Shown in pieces: positions 42,623-50,246 of a stretch of 64,000 nt of DNA. The first letter of the stretch is position 1, and each line of letters opens with the position of its first letter. The notes under the pieces are model-generated. The model saw only the letters and a list, made by a program, of their open reading frames with translations. It did not search any database and was not told the DNA's origin. Location: contig NZ_QUCM01000002.1 of assembly GCF_003473545.1 (NCBI RefSeq), positions 118,815-182,814 of the forward strand, read 5' to 3'. This stretch comes from Clostridium sp. AM22-11AC (GTDB taxonomy: Bacteria > Bacillota > Clostridia > Lachnospirales > Lachnospiraceae). Position numbers and translations under genes: made by a program.

Positions 42623-43196
42623 TGGCCGGGAAGGCGGAAGTCTGCTATATGTGATCTTTTTTATTACACTGCTTTCTGTATTTGCCTGTGGTTTTATGGC
42701 AGTGTCCAGATATCATATAAAAATGGCTCTGAAAAACCGGGCATACATGGAAGCGCGCCTGACCACCCATATGATCCATAATTCTTTCTGCGAAGCAGTT
42801 TCAAAGGGAGAAAGTGATGCCCTTAGGCTTTTGTGGAACCAGTATGAAGGAGATCTGGAGGATGAGGAAGCAGAAGAAAATGAAAACGAAGATATACCAG
42901 AAACAGAAGGTGCCGGGGCAGACGGGATAACGAAACTGGATGCAGATGAAATACAAGATACAAATGAAAGACAGGATGCAGACGAAAGACAGGATACAGA
43001 CCTGGATTTAGAAGACCGGGAATACATAACAGAAGGAACCGGAAGTTATACCGATGAAAAAGGCGAACCCTGCGAAGTGCGTATCCGCCTGAAATTAGAA
43101 CCTGTGGAAGAAAAAGCCTATGTGGATACATGGACGAAAATATCCGGTTTTTCCATGCATTTAGAAGGAGAAGTTCCTTTACAGGATACCCCATAG
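42576..43196 (+). CDS. PilX/GspK-like minor pilin component
   Basis: I choose ATG 42576, with GGAGG 9 bases upstream, giving 206 residues; ATGs at 42552 and 42567 lack good spacing. A basic head leads to GGSLLYVIFFITLLSVFACGFMAVSRYHI, a pilin-type hydrophobic helix that lacks the usual Glu at +5, as in GspK and some PilX proteins. The middle is very acidic with an Asp/Glu/Gln-rich repeat (NERQDADERQDTDLD). It may cap the pilus tip. Its 3' end overlaps the convergent prepilin peptidase gene by 18 bases. Confidence 0.7.
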   Translation: MRKVKTRIKTDRFHGDGREGGSLLYVIFFITLLSVFACGFMAVSRYHIKMALKNRAYMEARLTTHMIHNSFCEAVSKGESDALRLLWNQYEGDLEDEEAEENENEDIPETEGAGADGITKLDADEIQDTNERQDADERQDTDLDLEDREYITEGTGSYTDEKGEPCEVRIRLKLEPVEEKAYVDTWTKISGFSMHLEGEVPLQDTP

Positions 43197-43649
43197 GCCC
43201 AGATACCAGGTAAAGATCTTTTCTTCAAAAAAGAGAAAGATCAAAATGGACACAGTAAAGAATGGTGCCATGGGAAGTCTTGTTTTCAGGGAGGCTTTCT
43301 TAAAAATGAGAAGGGGCAGACAGAACATACCTGCCAGTATATAGGCAAAAACAAGGGAGACCGCTCCGGTTGTGATTCCAAGAAAGAAGCCACAGGCAGT
43401 CATCAGTTTTACATCACCCATACCAATACCACCGCGGCTGATAAGACGGATCCCTTCCAAAAGCCCGCCGCAGAGAACAGCGCCTTCTATACGCAATAGA
43501 AGTCCGGGACCTGACCGGATGAAAAGAGAACAGAAAGACAGCAAAAAGATCAGGATGGAAACAGAGTCAGGGATATAACCTTCTTTCAGGTCTGTCCATG
43601 CAGCAATGATAAGAAGAAGAATAAACAGAAAGAAAATTCCTGCAGCCAT
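43179..43649 (-). CDS. Prepilin peptidase (A24 family), short form
   Basis: The minus-strand start at ATG 43649 follows AGGAGG and gives 156 residues. Catalytic aspartates are in AAWTDLKEGYIPD (near residue 20) and GGIGMGDVKLM (near residue 80), the GxGD-protease signature. About six membrane segments are present. The N-terminal methyltransferase domain of PilD is absent, so it only cleaves, as in archaeal-type or small Gram-positive peptidases. It is the only gene of the cluster on the minus strand, convergent with the GspK-like gene and divergent from pilB. It would process the pilins encoded around it. Confidence 0.9.
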   Translation of the reverse strand: MAAGIFFLFILLLIIAAWTDLKEGYIPDSVSILIFLLSFCSLFIRSGPGLLLRIEGAVLCGGLLEGIRLISRGGIGMGDVKLMTACGFFLGITTGAVSLVFAYILAGMFCLPLLIFKKASLKTRLPMAPFFTVSILIFLFFEEKIFTWYLGLWGIL

Positions 43650-43717
43650 ATTGCCACCTCCTGAAAAATCATCTATAAAAAAGTATAACATCTGGAAAAG
43701 AAAGGAGCAACCAGACC

Positions 43718-45367
43718 ATGAAGATCACCATTGAAGAAATGCTGGTGGAACGGGATATTATTTCCAGACAGCAGCTAGAACGGGTAAAAGAGATCCAGAA
43801 AAGTCATGAAGATAAAAGCCTGACAGATATGTTGCTTCTTTTGGGATATACAACAGAAGATGTGATCATGAACTGTTTCAGCGACCGGGATGACATGGAG
43901 ATCATCCATTTAGAGGAACGGACCGCAGATCCGGCTGCCATAGAGATGCTTCCGGAGTCCTTTATTGTGAACAATGAGATCGTACCTGTATGTTTTGAAA
44001 AAGGAGATCTTTTAGTTGCCTGCGCCTTTCCTGTAGATCCGGATATTTTAGAGGAAGCGGCGACGATCTCCGGTATGACGATCCGGCCGGTGCTGACACC
44101 TGCAGACCAGATCCAGAAGATGCTGTCGGGGATGGAAACTATAACAGAAGAGAAGAAAAAAGCAGCTGAAACCGGAAAAACAGCAGAAAAAGTGGAAAGC
44201 GCTCCTGCAGTCCGCCTGGTCAATACGCTGATCGAATCTGCATATAAGAGAAATGCCAGTGATATCCACATAGAGCCGGGAAAAGAATTTCTGACCATCC
44301 GTTTTCGTATTGACGGAGATCTGTGTATGTATACAAAGATGGAAATGTCCTATCACCGGCCGGTGGTTACCAGGCTGAAACTTATGGGAGAAATGGACAT
44401 TGCAGAAAAAAGACTTCCCCAGGATGGAAAGTACCGCTATGAAAAAGAAGAGATGGCAACAGATCTGCGAATTTCCACCCTTCCTTCCGTTTACGGGGAA
44501 AAAGTAGTATTGCGACTGCTGGGAAATGACAGGGACAGTTCCCTGATAGATGTGCGCCGTCTGGGAATGGATGAAAAGCAGGAAGAAATATTTGGCAGAA
44601 TGTTAAAAGCGCCCTTTGGCATCATTCTTGTAACAGGACCTACAGGAAGCGGAAAATCTACCACCCTTTATGCAGCCTTAAGCCAGTTGGCAGAAAAGAA
44701 GATTAACTGTGTAACTGTTGAAGACCCGGTGGAAAAGCTGATAAATGGTGTTACCCAGGTTCAGGTAAATGCCAAGGCGGGACTTACTTTTGCAACGGCC
44801 CTCCGTTCTATTTTAAGACAGGATCCGGATGTGATCATGGTGGGAGAAATACGAGATGAAGAAACAGCAGATATTGGCGTAAGAGCCGCTGTTACAGGTC
44901 ATCTGGTGCTGTCAACGCTGCATACAAACGACTGTGTCTCTGCTGTCTACCGTCTGCAAAATATGGGGATTCCCTTTTATATGATCGCTGCTGCCACCAC
45001 AGGGGTAGTGGCGCAACGACTGGTAAAAGTGCTCTGTCCTCACTGCAGGCGGAAGATAAAAGCCGGACAGCAGACAAAACGGCTGTTGTATGAGGTTTCA
45101 GGAAAGGAAGCAGAGGAAGTCTGGGAGGCAGTTGGCTGTGAAGAGTGTCTGAATACAGGATACAGCCACAGGCGGGCGATCTATGAAATGTTTGAGCTGA
45201 ACGAGACAACAAAAAATATGATCCGTGATGGAGAAACAGCAGAAAAGATCCGCCGCTACCAGAGGGAAAGAGGCTTCCTTTCTCTCCAGGAACAGGCAGC
45301 CCAGATGGTAATGAACGGTGAAATGGATATGGAAGAAGCAGAGAAAGTGATCTATTCTGCAGACTAA
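43718..45367 (+). CDS. Pilus assembly ATPase (PilB/GspE)
   Basis: The 549-residue protein has an N-terminal MshEN-type domain (MKITIEEMLVERDIISRQQLERVKEIQKS), then the ATPase core with Walker A GPTGSGKST (307-315), the Asp box IRFRIDGDL, Walker B with DVIMVGEIRDEETADI and the His box GHLVLSTLHTND. A four-cysteine zinc site is visible (CPHC with CEEC, about 445-483). This is the extension ATPase. No PilT-type retraction ATPase is in the cluster. ATG 43718 lies 69 bases from the divergent peptidase start. Confidence 0.95.
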   Translation: MKITIEEMLVERDIISRQQLERVKEIQKSHEDKSLTDMLLLLGYTTEDVIMNCFSDRDDMEIIHLEERTADPAAIEMLPESFIVNNEIVPVCFEKGDLLVACAFPVDPDILEEAATISGMTIRPVLTPADQIQKMLSGMETITEEKKKAAETGKTAEKVESAPAVRLVNTLIESAYKRNASDIHIEPGKEFLTIRFRIDGDLCMYTKMEMSYHRPVVTRLKLMGEMDIAEKRLPQDGKYRYEKEEMATDLRISTLPSVYGEKVVLRLLGNDRDSSLIDVRRLGMDEKQEEIFGRMLKAPFGIILVTGPTGSGKSTTLYAALSQLAEKKINCVTVEDPVEKLINGVTQVQVNAKAGLTFATALRSILRQDPDVIMVGEIRDEETADIGVRAAVTGHLVLSTLHTNDCVSAVYRLQNMGIPFYMIAAATTGVVAQRLVKVLCPHCRRKIKAGQQTKRLLYEVSGKEAEEVWEAVGCEECLNTGYSHRRAIYEMFELNETTKNMIRDGETAEKIRRYQRERGFLSLQEQAAQMVMNGEMDMEEAEKVIYSAD

Positions 45368-45405
45368 AATTCCAAGAGAATGTTAAGATACAAGGGAGGC
45401 AATGT

Positions 45406-45768
45406 ATGAAGAACAGAAAGTGGAAAGAAAAAAGAGGATTTACCTTAGTGGAACTGATCTGCGTGATCGCGATCATGGGCATTTTAATGGCTGTGGCAGT
45501 ACCTTCTTACAGCTGTATCCAGGAGAAATCTGCCAAACAGGTAGCTATTTCCAATGCAAGAGCCAACTATATGCAGGGAAAAGCGCAGCAGGAAATGGTA
45601 GATGCCGGTGTGCTTGCAGATTCAGAAACAGAAGCTTATAACTATGATGCCAGTGAAGACAAGGCAACCTGGGAAGGTGAGATCGGCAAGAAGAGTTACA
45701 AAGCAGAATACTCCGGAAAAACAGGTGAAGGCTACATTCTCTCAGATGATAACGGAACTGACCGGTAA
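45406..45768 (+). CDS. Type IV prepilin, major pilin candidate
   Basis: The 120-residue protein starts MKNRKWKEKRG/FTLVELICVIAIMGILMAVAVPSY, the strongest pilin leader in the cluster: basic head, cleavage after Gly11, Glu at +5. A helix follows, then an acidic globular domain of about 75 residues. It comes directly after pilB with its own GGGAGG site, and its size suits a major (GspG-like) pilin. One Cys is visible in the mature helix. Confidence 0.88.
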   Translation: MKNRKWKEKRGFTLVELICVIAIMGILMAVAVPSYSCIQEKSAKQVAISNARANYMQGKAQQEMVDAGVLADSETEAYNYDASEDKATWEGEIGKKSYKAEYSGKTGEGYILSDDNGTDR

Positions 45769-45807
45769 CAGCAGTCCAGGTTTTTGGGGAAAGCAGGAAA
45801 AAGAAAA

Positions 45808-46254
45808 ATGTTGAAGAGAATAAAAAAGTCAGGGGGATTTTCCCTGATCGAATTGCTGGCTGTCCTTGCGATCCTTTCTATTCTTATGGCAGTAGCGGTC
45901 CCGGCCACTGCAGGTTATATCAAAAGTGCCAGAAGGGCGGCTGCCTATACAGAGTCCCAGATCGCGGCAGACGCAGTACAGCTGTATCTGTATGATGAAA
46001 AAGAAGCAGGGCGCTTAACAGTAGGCAAGCTTCACAAATTAATGAATTTAAACTTAAGTGACCCGGAAAATGTTCTGGCAGATTATATTTCCGGTGGTCA
46101 GAAAAACTCCAGGATCGTATCTGTGGACGCAGATCTGAAAACAGGACAGTTAAAGAAACTGATCTATGAAAATAAATTTGTAAAAGTCAGTCTTACAGTG
46201 GATGAAGATGGCACAAGAAATATGGAAGAAGATACCATGGATAAGGCAGACTGA
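45808..46254 (+). CDS. Type IV prepilin-like protein
   Basis: ATG 45808 gives 148 residues; a TTG at 45784 in the same frame is a less likely start. The leader KKSGG/FSLIELLAVLAILSILMAVAVPATAGYIKSARRAAAYTESQIAADAVQLYL is a typical pilin helix with Glu at +5. The C-terminal half is hydrophilic. It could be the second major or an abundant minor pilin. It is the last recognised pilus gene; the following gene is only 20 bases away but belongs to another family. Confidence 0.85.
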   Translation: MLKRIKKSGGFSLIELLAVLAILSILMAVAVPATAGYIKSARRAAAYTESQIAADAVQLYLYDEKEAGRLTVGKLHKLMNLNLSDPENVLADYISGGQKNSRIVSVDADLKTGQLKKLIYENKFVKVSLTVDEDGTRNMEEDTMDKAD

Positions 46255-46274
46255 AACACGGGCAGACTATTGCC

Positions 46275-46739
46275 ATGAAAAGACAAGCTGCTTATTTATC
46301 TATTTTAAAAGATTTTTTCCGCTGCGGGATCGCCGGATGGTGCTTAGAGATCCTCTTTACATCTGTGGAAGCGTGGATGAGGGGAGATGTGAAAATGATG
46401 GGGACTACCTCTGTTATCATGTTTCCCATTTATGCGGCCGGTGCCATTCTTCCGGATATTGTAAAATGGTGCGACCGATGGTTAAGCGGACTTCCAGATT
46501 TTTTAAAAGCTGACAGGGAAGAAATATCCCCTGTGGCTTTAAAACTGCGCCATGGACTGATCTATATGGTGCTTATCTATACCGGAGAATATATAGCCGG
46601 TTCTTTTCTGATGACCAAAGGACTCTGTCCCTGGGATTATTCCCAGTGGCCGGATCAGATCCACGGAGTCATTCGTCTTGCATTTATCCCCTTCTGGTTT
46701 GGGACCGGCCTGCTTTTTGAGTCACTCTGTACCCATTGA
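46275..46739 (+). CDS. CmpB-like membrane protein (putative ABC-transporter type IV family)
   Basis: The 154-residue protein has about four membrane segments. It shows family landmarks: FFRCGIAGWCLEILFTSVEAW, IMFPIYAAGAIL and CPWDYS, followed by a Trp/Pro-rich end. Proteins of this group are common in Clostridia and are named putative ABC-transporter permeases, but transport has not been shown and no ATPase is encoded nearby. It follows the pilin gene by 20 bases. The ribosome binding site is weak. Confidence 0.7.
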   Translation: MKRQAAYLSILKDFFRCGIAGWCLEILFTSVEAWMRGDVKMMGTTSVIMFPIYAAGAILPDIVKWCDRWLSGLPDFLKADREEISPVALKLRHGLIYMVLIYTGEYIAGSFLMTKGLCPWDYSQWPDQIHGVIRLAFIPFWFGTGLLFESLCTH

Positions 46740-46743
46740 TGAC

Positions 46744-46772
46744 TTGTATTTAGGCAGGTCTTTTTATATAAT
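46744..46772 (+). promoter_or_regulatory. Promoter of plsC
   Basis: TTGTAT at 46744-46749 and a perfect TATAAT at 46767-46772 are exactly 17 bases apart, 33 bases upstream of the start codon. Confidence 0.75.
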
Positions 46773-46804
46773 AGTAACAGTTTAAACTGACAAAGGAGAA
46801 AAAT

Positions 46805-47554
46805 ATGATACGTTTGATTTTGGTGGTGTTAGCAGTGGTGCTGTATCTGATCTTTTCAATTCCGGTGCTGTCTTATTTAAAGAACCTGGAAAAAAAGGAT
46901 CCAAAGGCAGCTGCAAAGAAAAGTCTTGACCTGGTGCGGTGGATTCTGGGGATCGTAAGGGACCTGGCAGGGATCACTTATGAGGTCCGGGGACTGGAAC
47001 ATATCCCTTCCGACCGTGCAGTACTTTATGTTGGAAACCACAGAAGCTATTTTGACATTGTAATGGGTTACACTACAGTTCCGGCGCCTACCGGTTTTAT
47101 TGCCAAAAAAGAGATGATCGGTATTCCGCTGTTAAGCCAGTGGATGGTGCAGATGAACTGCCTGTTTTTGGACCGCAGCAATATAAAAGAAGGTCTAAAA
47201 ACGATCCTTACAGGAATTGAGAAAGTAAAAGGCGGCATTTCCATGTGGATCTTCCCGGAAGGAACCAGAAATAAAAGCGAAGATCCTGCAGATCTGATGG
47301 AATTCCATGAGGGAAGTTTAAAGATCGCAGAAAAAAGCGGCTGCCCGGTTATCCCCGTAGCGATCACAGGTACAGATGATGTATTTGAACGTCATATCCC
47401 ATGGATCCGGAAAAGCCATGTGATCATTGAATACGGAGAGCCTATTTATTTAAAGGAGCTTCCTTTGGATAAAAAGAAATTCCCCGGGGCCTATACCAGA
47501 GAGATCATCAGTGAGATGATAAAAAAACAGCAGCAGGAAAGAGCTGGAAAATAA
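46805..47554 (+). CDS. plsC: 1-acyl-sn-glycerol-3-phosphate acyltransferase
   Basis: The 249-residue protein begins with one membrane helix (residues 1-20). Acyltransferase motifs are VGNHRSYFDIVM (motif I, NHx4D), GFIAKKEM, FLDRSN and WIFPEGTRNKSEDPADLMEFHEGSLKIAEKSGCPVIPVAITGTDD (motifs III and IV). It adds the second acyl chain to lysophosphatidic acid in phospholipid synthesis at the membrane. It has its own promoter and AAAGGAG site. pheA follows 50 bases later, so the two may be co-transcribed without a functional link. Confidence 0.92.
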   Translation: MIRLILVVLAVVLYLIFSIPVLSYLKNLEKKDPKAAAKKSLDLVRWILGIVRDLAGITYEVRGLEHIPSDRAVLYVGNHRSYFDIVMGYTTVPAPTGFIAKKEMIGIPLLSQWMVQMNCLFLDRSNIKEGLKTILTGIEKVKGGISMWIFPEGTRNKSEDPADLMEFHEGSLKIAEKSGCPVIPVAITGTDDVFERHIPWIRKSHVIIEYGEPIYLKELPLDKKKFPGAYTREIISEMIKKQQQERAGK

Positions 47555-47604
47555 AGAAGCAACATAAGCGGTAAAAGAAAAGACATAAGCGAGGATGGAA
47601 AATT

Positions 47605-48759
47605 ATGGAAAATCTGGATCTTCAGGAAATACGGAAAAAACTGGATGGGATCGACAACCAGTTAGTAGAACTGTTTGAAAAAAGAATGGCGCTCTGTTCC
47701 GATGTAGCTGAATTTAAAATTCAGACAGGAAAGAAAGTCTACGATGGGGAGCGGGAACGGCAGAAATTAGACTCTGTGATGGCTATGGCAGACAGCGAGT
47801 TTAATAAAAAAGGCGTTTATGAACTGTTTTCACAGATTATGACCATCAGCCGCAAACTGCAGTATGGTCTTTTAGTACGTCATGGACAGGCCCTTGAGAC
47901 CGGATTTACCATGGTAGATGACCTGAAAAAAGAAGGCGTGCGCATTGCCTATCAGGGAGTGGAAGGTTCCTATGGACATGGGGCGGCCCTTCAGTATTTT
48001 GGACAGGACGCAGATGTATATCATGTAAAATCCATGGAAGATGCTATGGTGGAAGTAGAAGAGGGAAGAGCGGACTATGCGGTACTCCCTATTGAAAATT
48101 CTTCCGCAGGGGCAGTCAGCGACAATTACGATCTTCTGGTAAAGCATAATGTATACATAGTAGGAGAGACAGAACTTGCCGTAAATCACGCCCTTTTAGG
48201 ACTTCCGGGAGCAACTTTAGAGGACATCCGTCAGGTATATTCCCATCCTCAGGCACTGATGCAGTGTTCCCAGTATTTAAACAGCCACAGACAGTGGCGC
48301 CAGGTAAGTATGGAAAACACAGCTGTTTCCGCAAAGAAGGTATTAGAGGATGCAGATGTGACCCAGGCAGCTGTAGCCAGCGAGATCGCCGGAAAGCTGT
48401 ATGGTCTGAAAGTGCTCCAGCCATCCATTAATTACAATAAAAATAATGTGACCCGCTTTATCATTCTGGCAAAAGATCCGGTATACTGTAAGGGAGCCAA
48501 CAAGATCAGTATCTGTTTTGAATGTGCCCACAAGAGCGGTACTCTTTACAATATGTTAGGAAACCTGATCTACAATGGTGTTAATATGCTGATGATCGAA
48601 TCCAGACCGATCCCGGGAAGAAGCTGGGAATACCGTTTCTTTGTAGATGTGGAAGGTACCTTAAGTGATCCTGCAGTCCAGAATGCTTTAAAAGGCATTT
48701 CCGAGGAAGCAGCTACTTTAAGGGTTCTGGGAAATTATGAGGCACAGACAGATAAATAG
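47605..48759 (+). CDS. pheA: Bifunctional chorismate mutase / prephenate dehydratase (P-protein)
   Basis: The 384-residue protein combines three parts. Residues 1-90 are an AroQ chorismate mutase (LQEIRKKLDGIDNQLVELFEKRMALCSDVAEFK). Residues of about 110-290 are prephenate dehydratase (VRIAYQGVEGSYGHGAALQYFG, ADYAVLPIENSSAG, NNVTRFIIL with the catalytic Thr-Arg-Phe). A C-terminal ACT domain follows (GTLYNMLGNLIYNGVNMLMIESRPIPGRSWEYRFFVDVEG) with the ESRP phenylalanine-binding motif. It converts chorismate to phenylpyruvate with feedback inhibition by phenylalanine. No leader peptide or T-box was seen in the 50 bases upstream. Confidence 0.95.
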   Translation: MENLDLQEIRKKLDGIDNQLVELFEKRMALCSDVAEFKIQTGKKVYDGERERQKLDSVMAMADSEFNKKGVYELFSQIMTISRKLQYGLLVRHGQALETGFTMVDDLKKEGVRIAYQGVEGSYGHGAALQYFGQDADVYHVKSMEDAMVEVEEGRADYAVLPIENSSAGAVSDNYDLLVKHNVYIVGETELAVNHALLGLPGATLEDIRQVYSHPQALMQCSQYLNSHRQWRQVSMENTAVSAKKVLEDADVTQAAVASEIAGKLYGLKVLQPSINYNKNNVTRFIILAKDPVYCKGANKISICFECAHKSGTLYNMLGNLIYNGVNMLMIESRPIPGRSWEYRFFVDVEGTLSDPAVQNALKGISEEAATLRVLGNYEAQTDK

Positions 48760-48793
48760 GATATGATCCAAAATACAGAAAGAGGACAGAAAC

Positions 48794-50062
48794 ATGAATA
48801 TCAGTGAACTTGTGATCTATAGAAATTTAAAACATGAAGATCTTTTTGAGGATATGGCAGGCCTTATGGGACTGGGAAAAGAAGGACAGAAAGCAGACCC
48901 GTTTGCCTGTGCAGGAGAACTGGTGGAACTGGCAGTAGAATATGGTTTTGAGGGCAATTTATGGCACTGCTTCTTAGCGCTCTGCCTTGCAGACAATGAA
49001 AATGCCTACACTACCACCTGCGAGATCCGCGGAAATGCGGGAGGCACCCTGGATATGCTGGCAAAAAATGATTACCGCATTTTTAAGGCATTATTTGATT
49101 ATGATCTGGAAACACTGGAACCGGCAGCTATGTGGAAAGAAATTGCCCACTATCGCCCATCCAGACAGGAGAGCCGTGTATTTAACAGACGGATCCGTGA
49201 CCGCATCGTAGATCTGGCAGTCCTTTTAGAGCAGTCAGAAGATGAAAATGAATTCCAGAGCCATATGGCTGCATTTTACGGCGAATATGGTGTTGGAAAA
49301 TTTGGTTTAAACAAGGCATTCCGCATTATCGAAAAAGAAGAAGAACACAAAGTGATCATTGATCCGATCATCAATGTAGAGCATATTTACTTTAAAGACA
49401 TTGTAGGATATGAAATGCAGAAAAAGAAACTGATCGAGAATACAGAAGCCTTTATCAGCGGAAAAGAAGCAAATAATGTCCTGCTCTTTGGAGATGCGGG
49501 AACCGGAAAATCTTCCAGCGTAAAAGCCATCCTCAATGAATATTATGGTCAGGGACTGCGTATGATTGAAGTGTACAAGCATCAGTTTAAGGCACTTTCT
49601 GAAGTCTTAGAGCAGATCAAAGACCGTAACTACAAGTTTATTATCTATATGGATGACCTTTCTTTTGAAGAGTATGAGCTGGAATATAAATATCTGAAAG
49701 CGATCTTAGAGGGCGGACTTGGAAAACGTCCGAAGAATGTGCTTATTTATGCAACCTCCAACCGCCGTCATCTGATCCGTGAGAAATTCTCTGACAAGAG
49801 AGAATTAGATGATGATCTGCACAACAATGATACCGTTCAGGAGAAGCTGTCTTTAGCAGCCCGTTTCGGTGTGACCATCTACTATGGTTCTCCGGACAAG
49901 TTCCAGTTCCAGGGCATTGTAAAGGCTCTGGCAGAAAAATACCATCTGGATATGCCGGAAGAAGAACTGCTTTTAGAGGCAAACAAGTGGGAAATCAGCC
50001 ACGGCGGACTGTCCGGACGTACTGCTTCCCAGTTTATTACTCATCTGTTAGGCAGAAAGTAA
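48794..50062 (+). CDS. DUF815 AAA-type ATPase
   Basis: The 422-residue protein has an N-terminal helical region of about 190 residues, then an ATPase domain with Walker A GDAGTGKS (233-240) and Walker B FIIYMDDLSFEEYELEYKYLKAILEGGLGKRPKNVLIYATSNRRHLIREKF. This segment and the end GGLSGRTASQFI are diagnostic of DUF815. The cellular role is unknown; members are widespread cytoplasmic ATPases related to DnaC/DnaA-like loaders. ATG 48794 follows AAAGAGGAC. It lies 34 bases after pheA. Confidence 0.85.
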   Translation: MNISELVIYRNLKHEDLFEDMAGLMGLGKEGQKADPFACAGELVELAVEYGFEGNLWHCFLALCLADNENAYTTTCEIRGNAGGTLDMLAKNDYRIFKALFDYDLETLEPAAMWKEIAHYRPSRQESRVFNRRIRDRIVDLAVLLEQSEDENEFQSHMAAFYGEYGVGKFGLNKAFRIIEKEEEHKVIIDPIINVEHIYFKDIVGYEMQKKKLIENTEAFISGKEANNVLLFGDAGTGKSSSVKAILNEYYGQGLRMIEVYKHQFKALSEVLEQIKDRNYKFIIYMDDLSFEEYELEYKYLKAILEGGLGKRPKNVLIYATSNRRHLIREKFSDKRELDDDLHNNDTVQEKLSLAARFGVTIYYGSPDKFQFQGIVKALAEKYHLDMPEEELLLEANKWEISHGGLSGRTASQFITHLLGRK

Positions 50063-50083
50063 GAATGGGTGTAGTTATGCGAT

Positions 50084-50111
50084 TTTACATAAAATTTACA
50101 AAGCCTTTACT
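50084..50111 (+). promoter_or_regulatory. Pho-box-like triple repeat upstream of ppx-ppk
   Basis: TTTACA occurs at 50084-50089 and 50095-50100, and TTTACT at 50106-50111: three hexamers with an exact 11-bp period. The PhoP box of Bacillus consists of TT-x-A-C-A hexamers separated by 5 bases, which is the same geometry. It lies 136 bases before the ppx start. Confidence 0.55.
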
Positions 50112-50183
50112 CCCATATGAGGGTAAGGCAGGTTAAATTGAGGTAGAATACTGTATACAGATGTATAAAATAGAACTATTTTC

Positions 50184-50209
50184 AAATTCCCCGTTTTGGG
50201 GAATTTTTT
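50184..50209 (+). terminator. Hairpin with T-run ahead of ppx
   Basis: AAATTCCCC at 50184-50192 pairs with GGGGAATTT at 50198-50206 over a 5-base loop, followed by more T residues. It would end the DUF815 transcript. If the Pho-box promoter is real, it would sit in the ppx leader and act as an attenuator. Confidence 0.8.
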
Positions 50210-50246
50210 AAAAGAACATTACAGTTCTCTCGTAAGGAGGAAAAAA

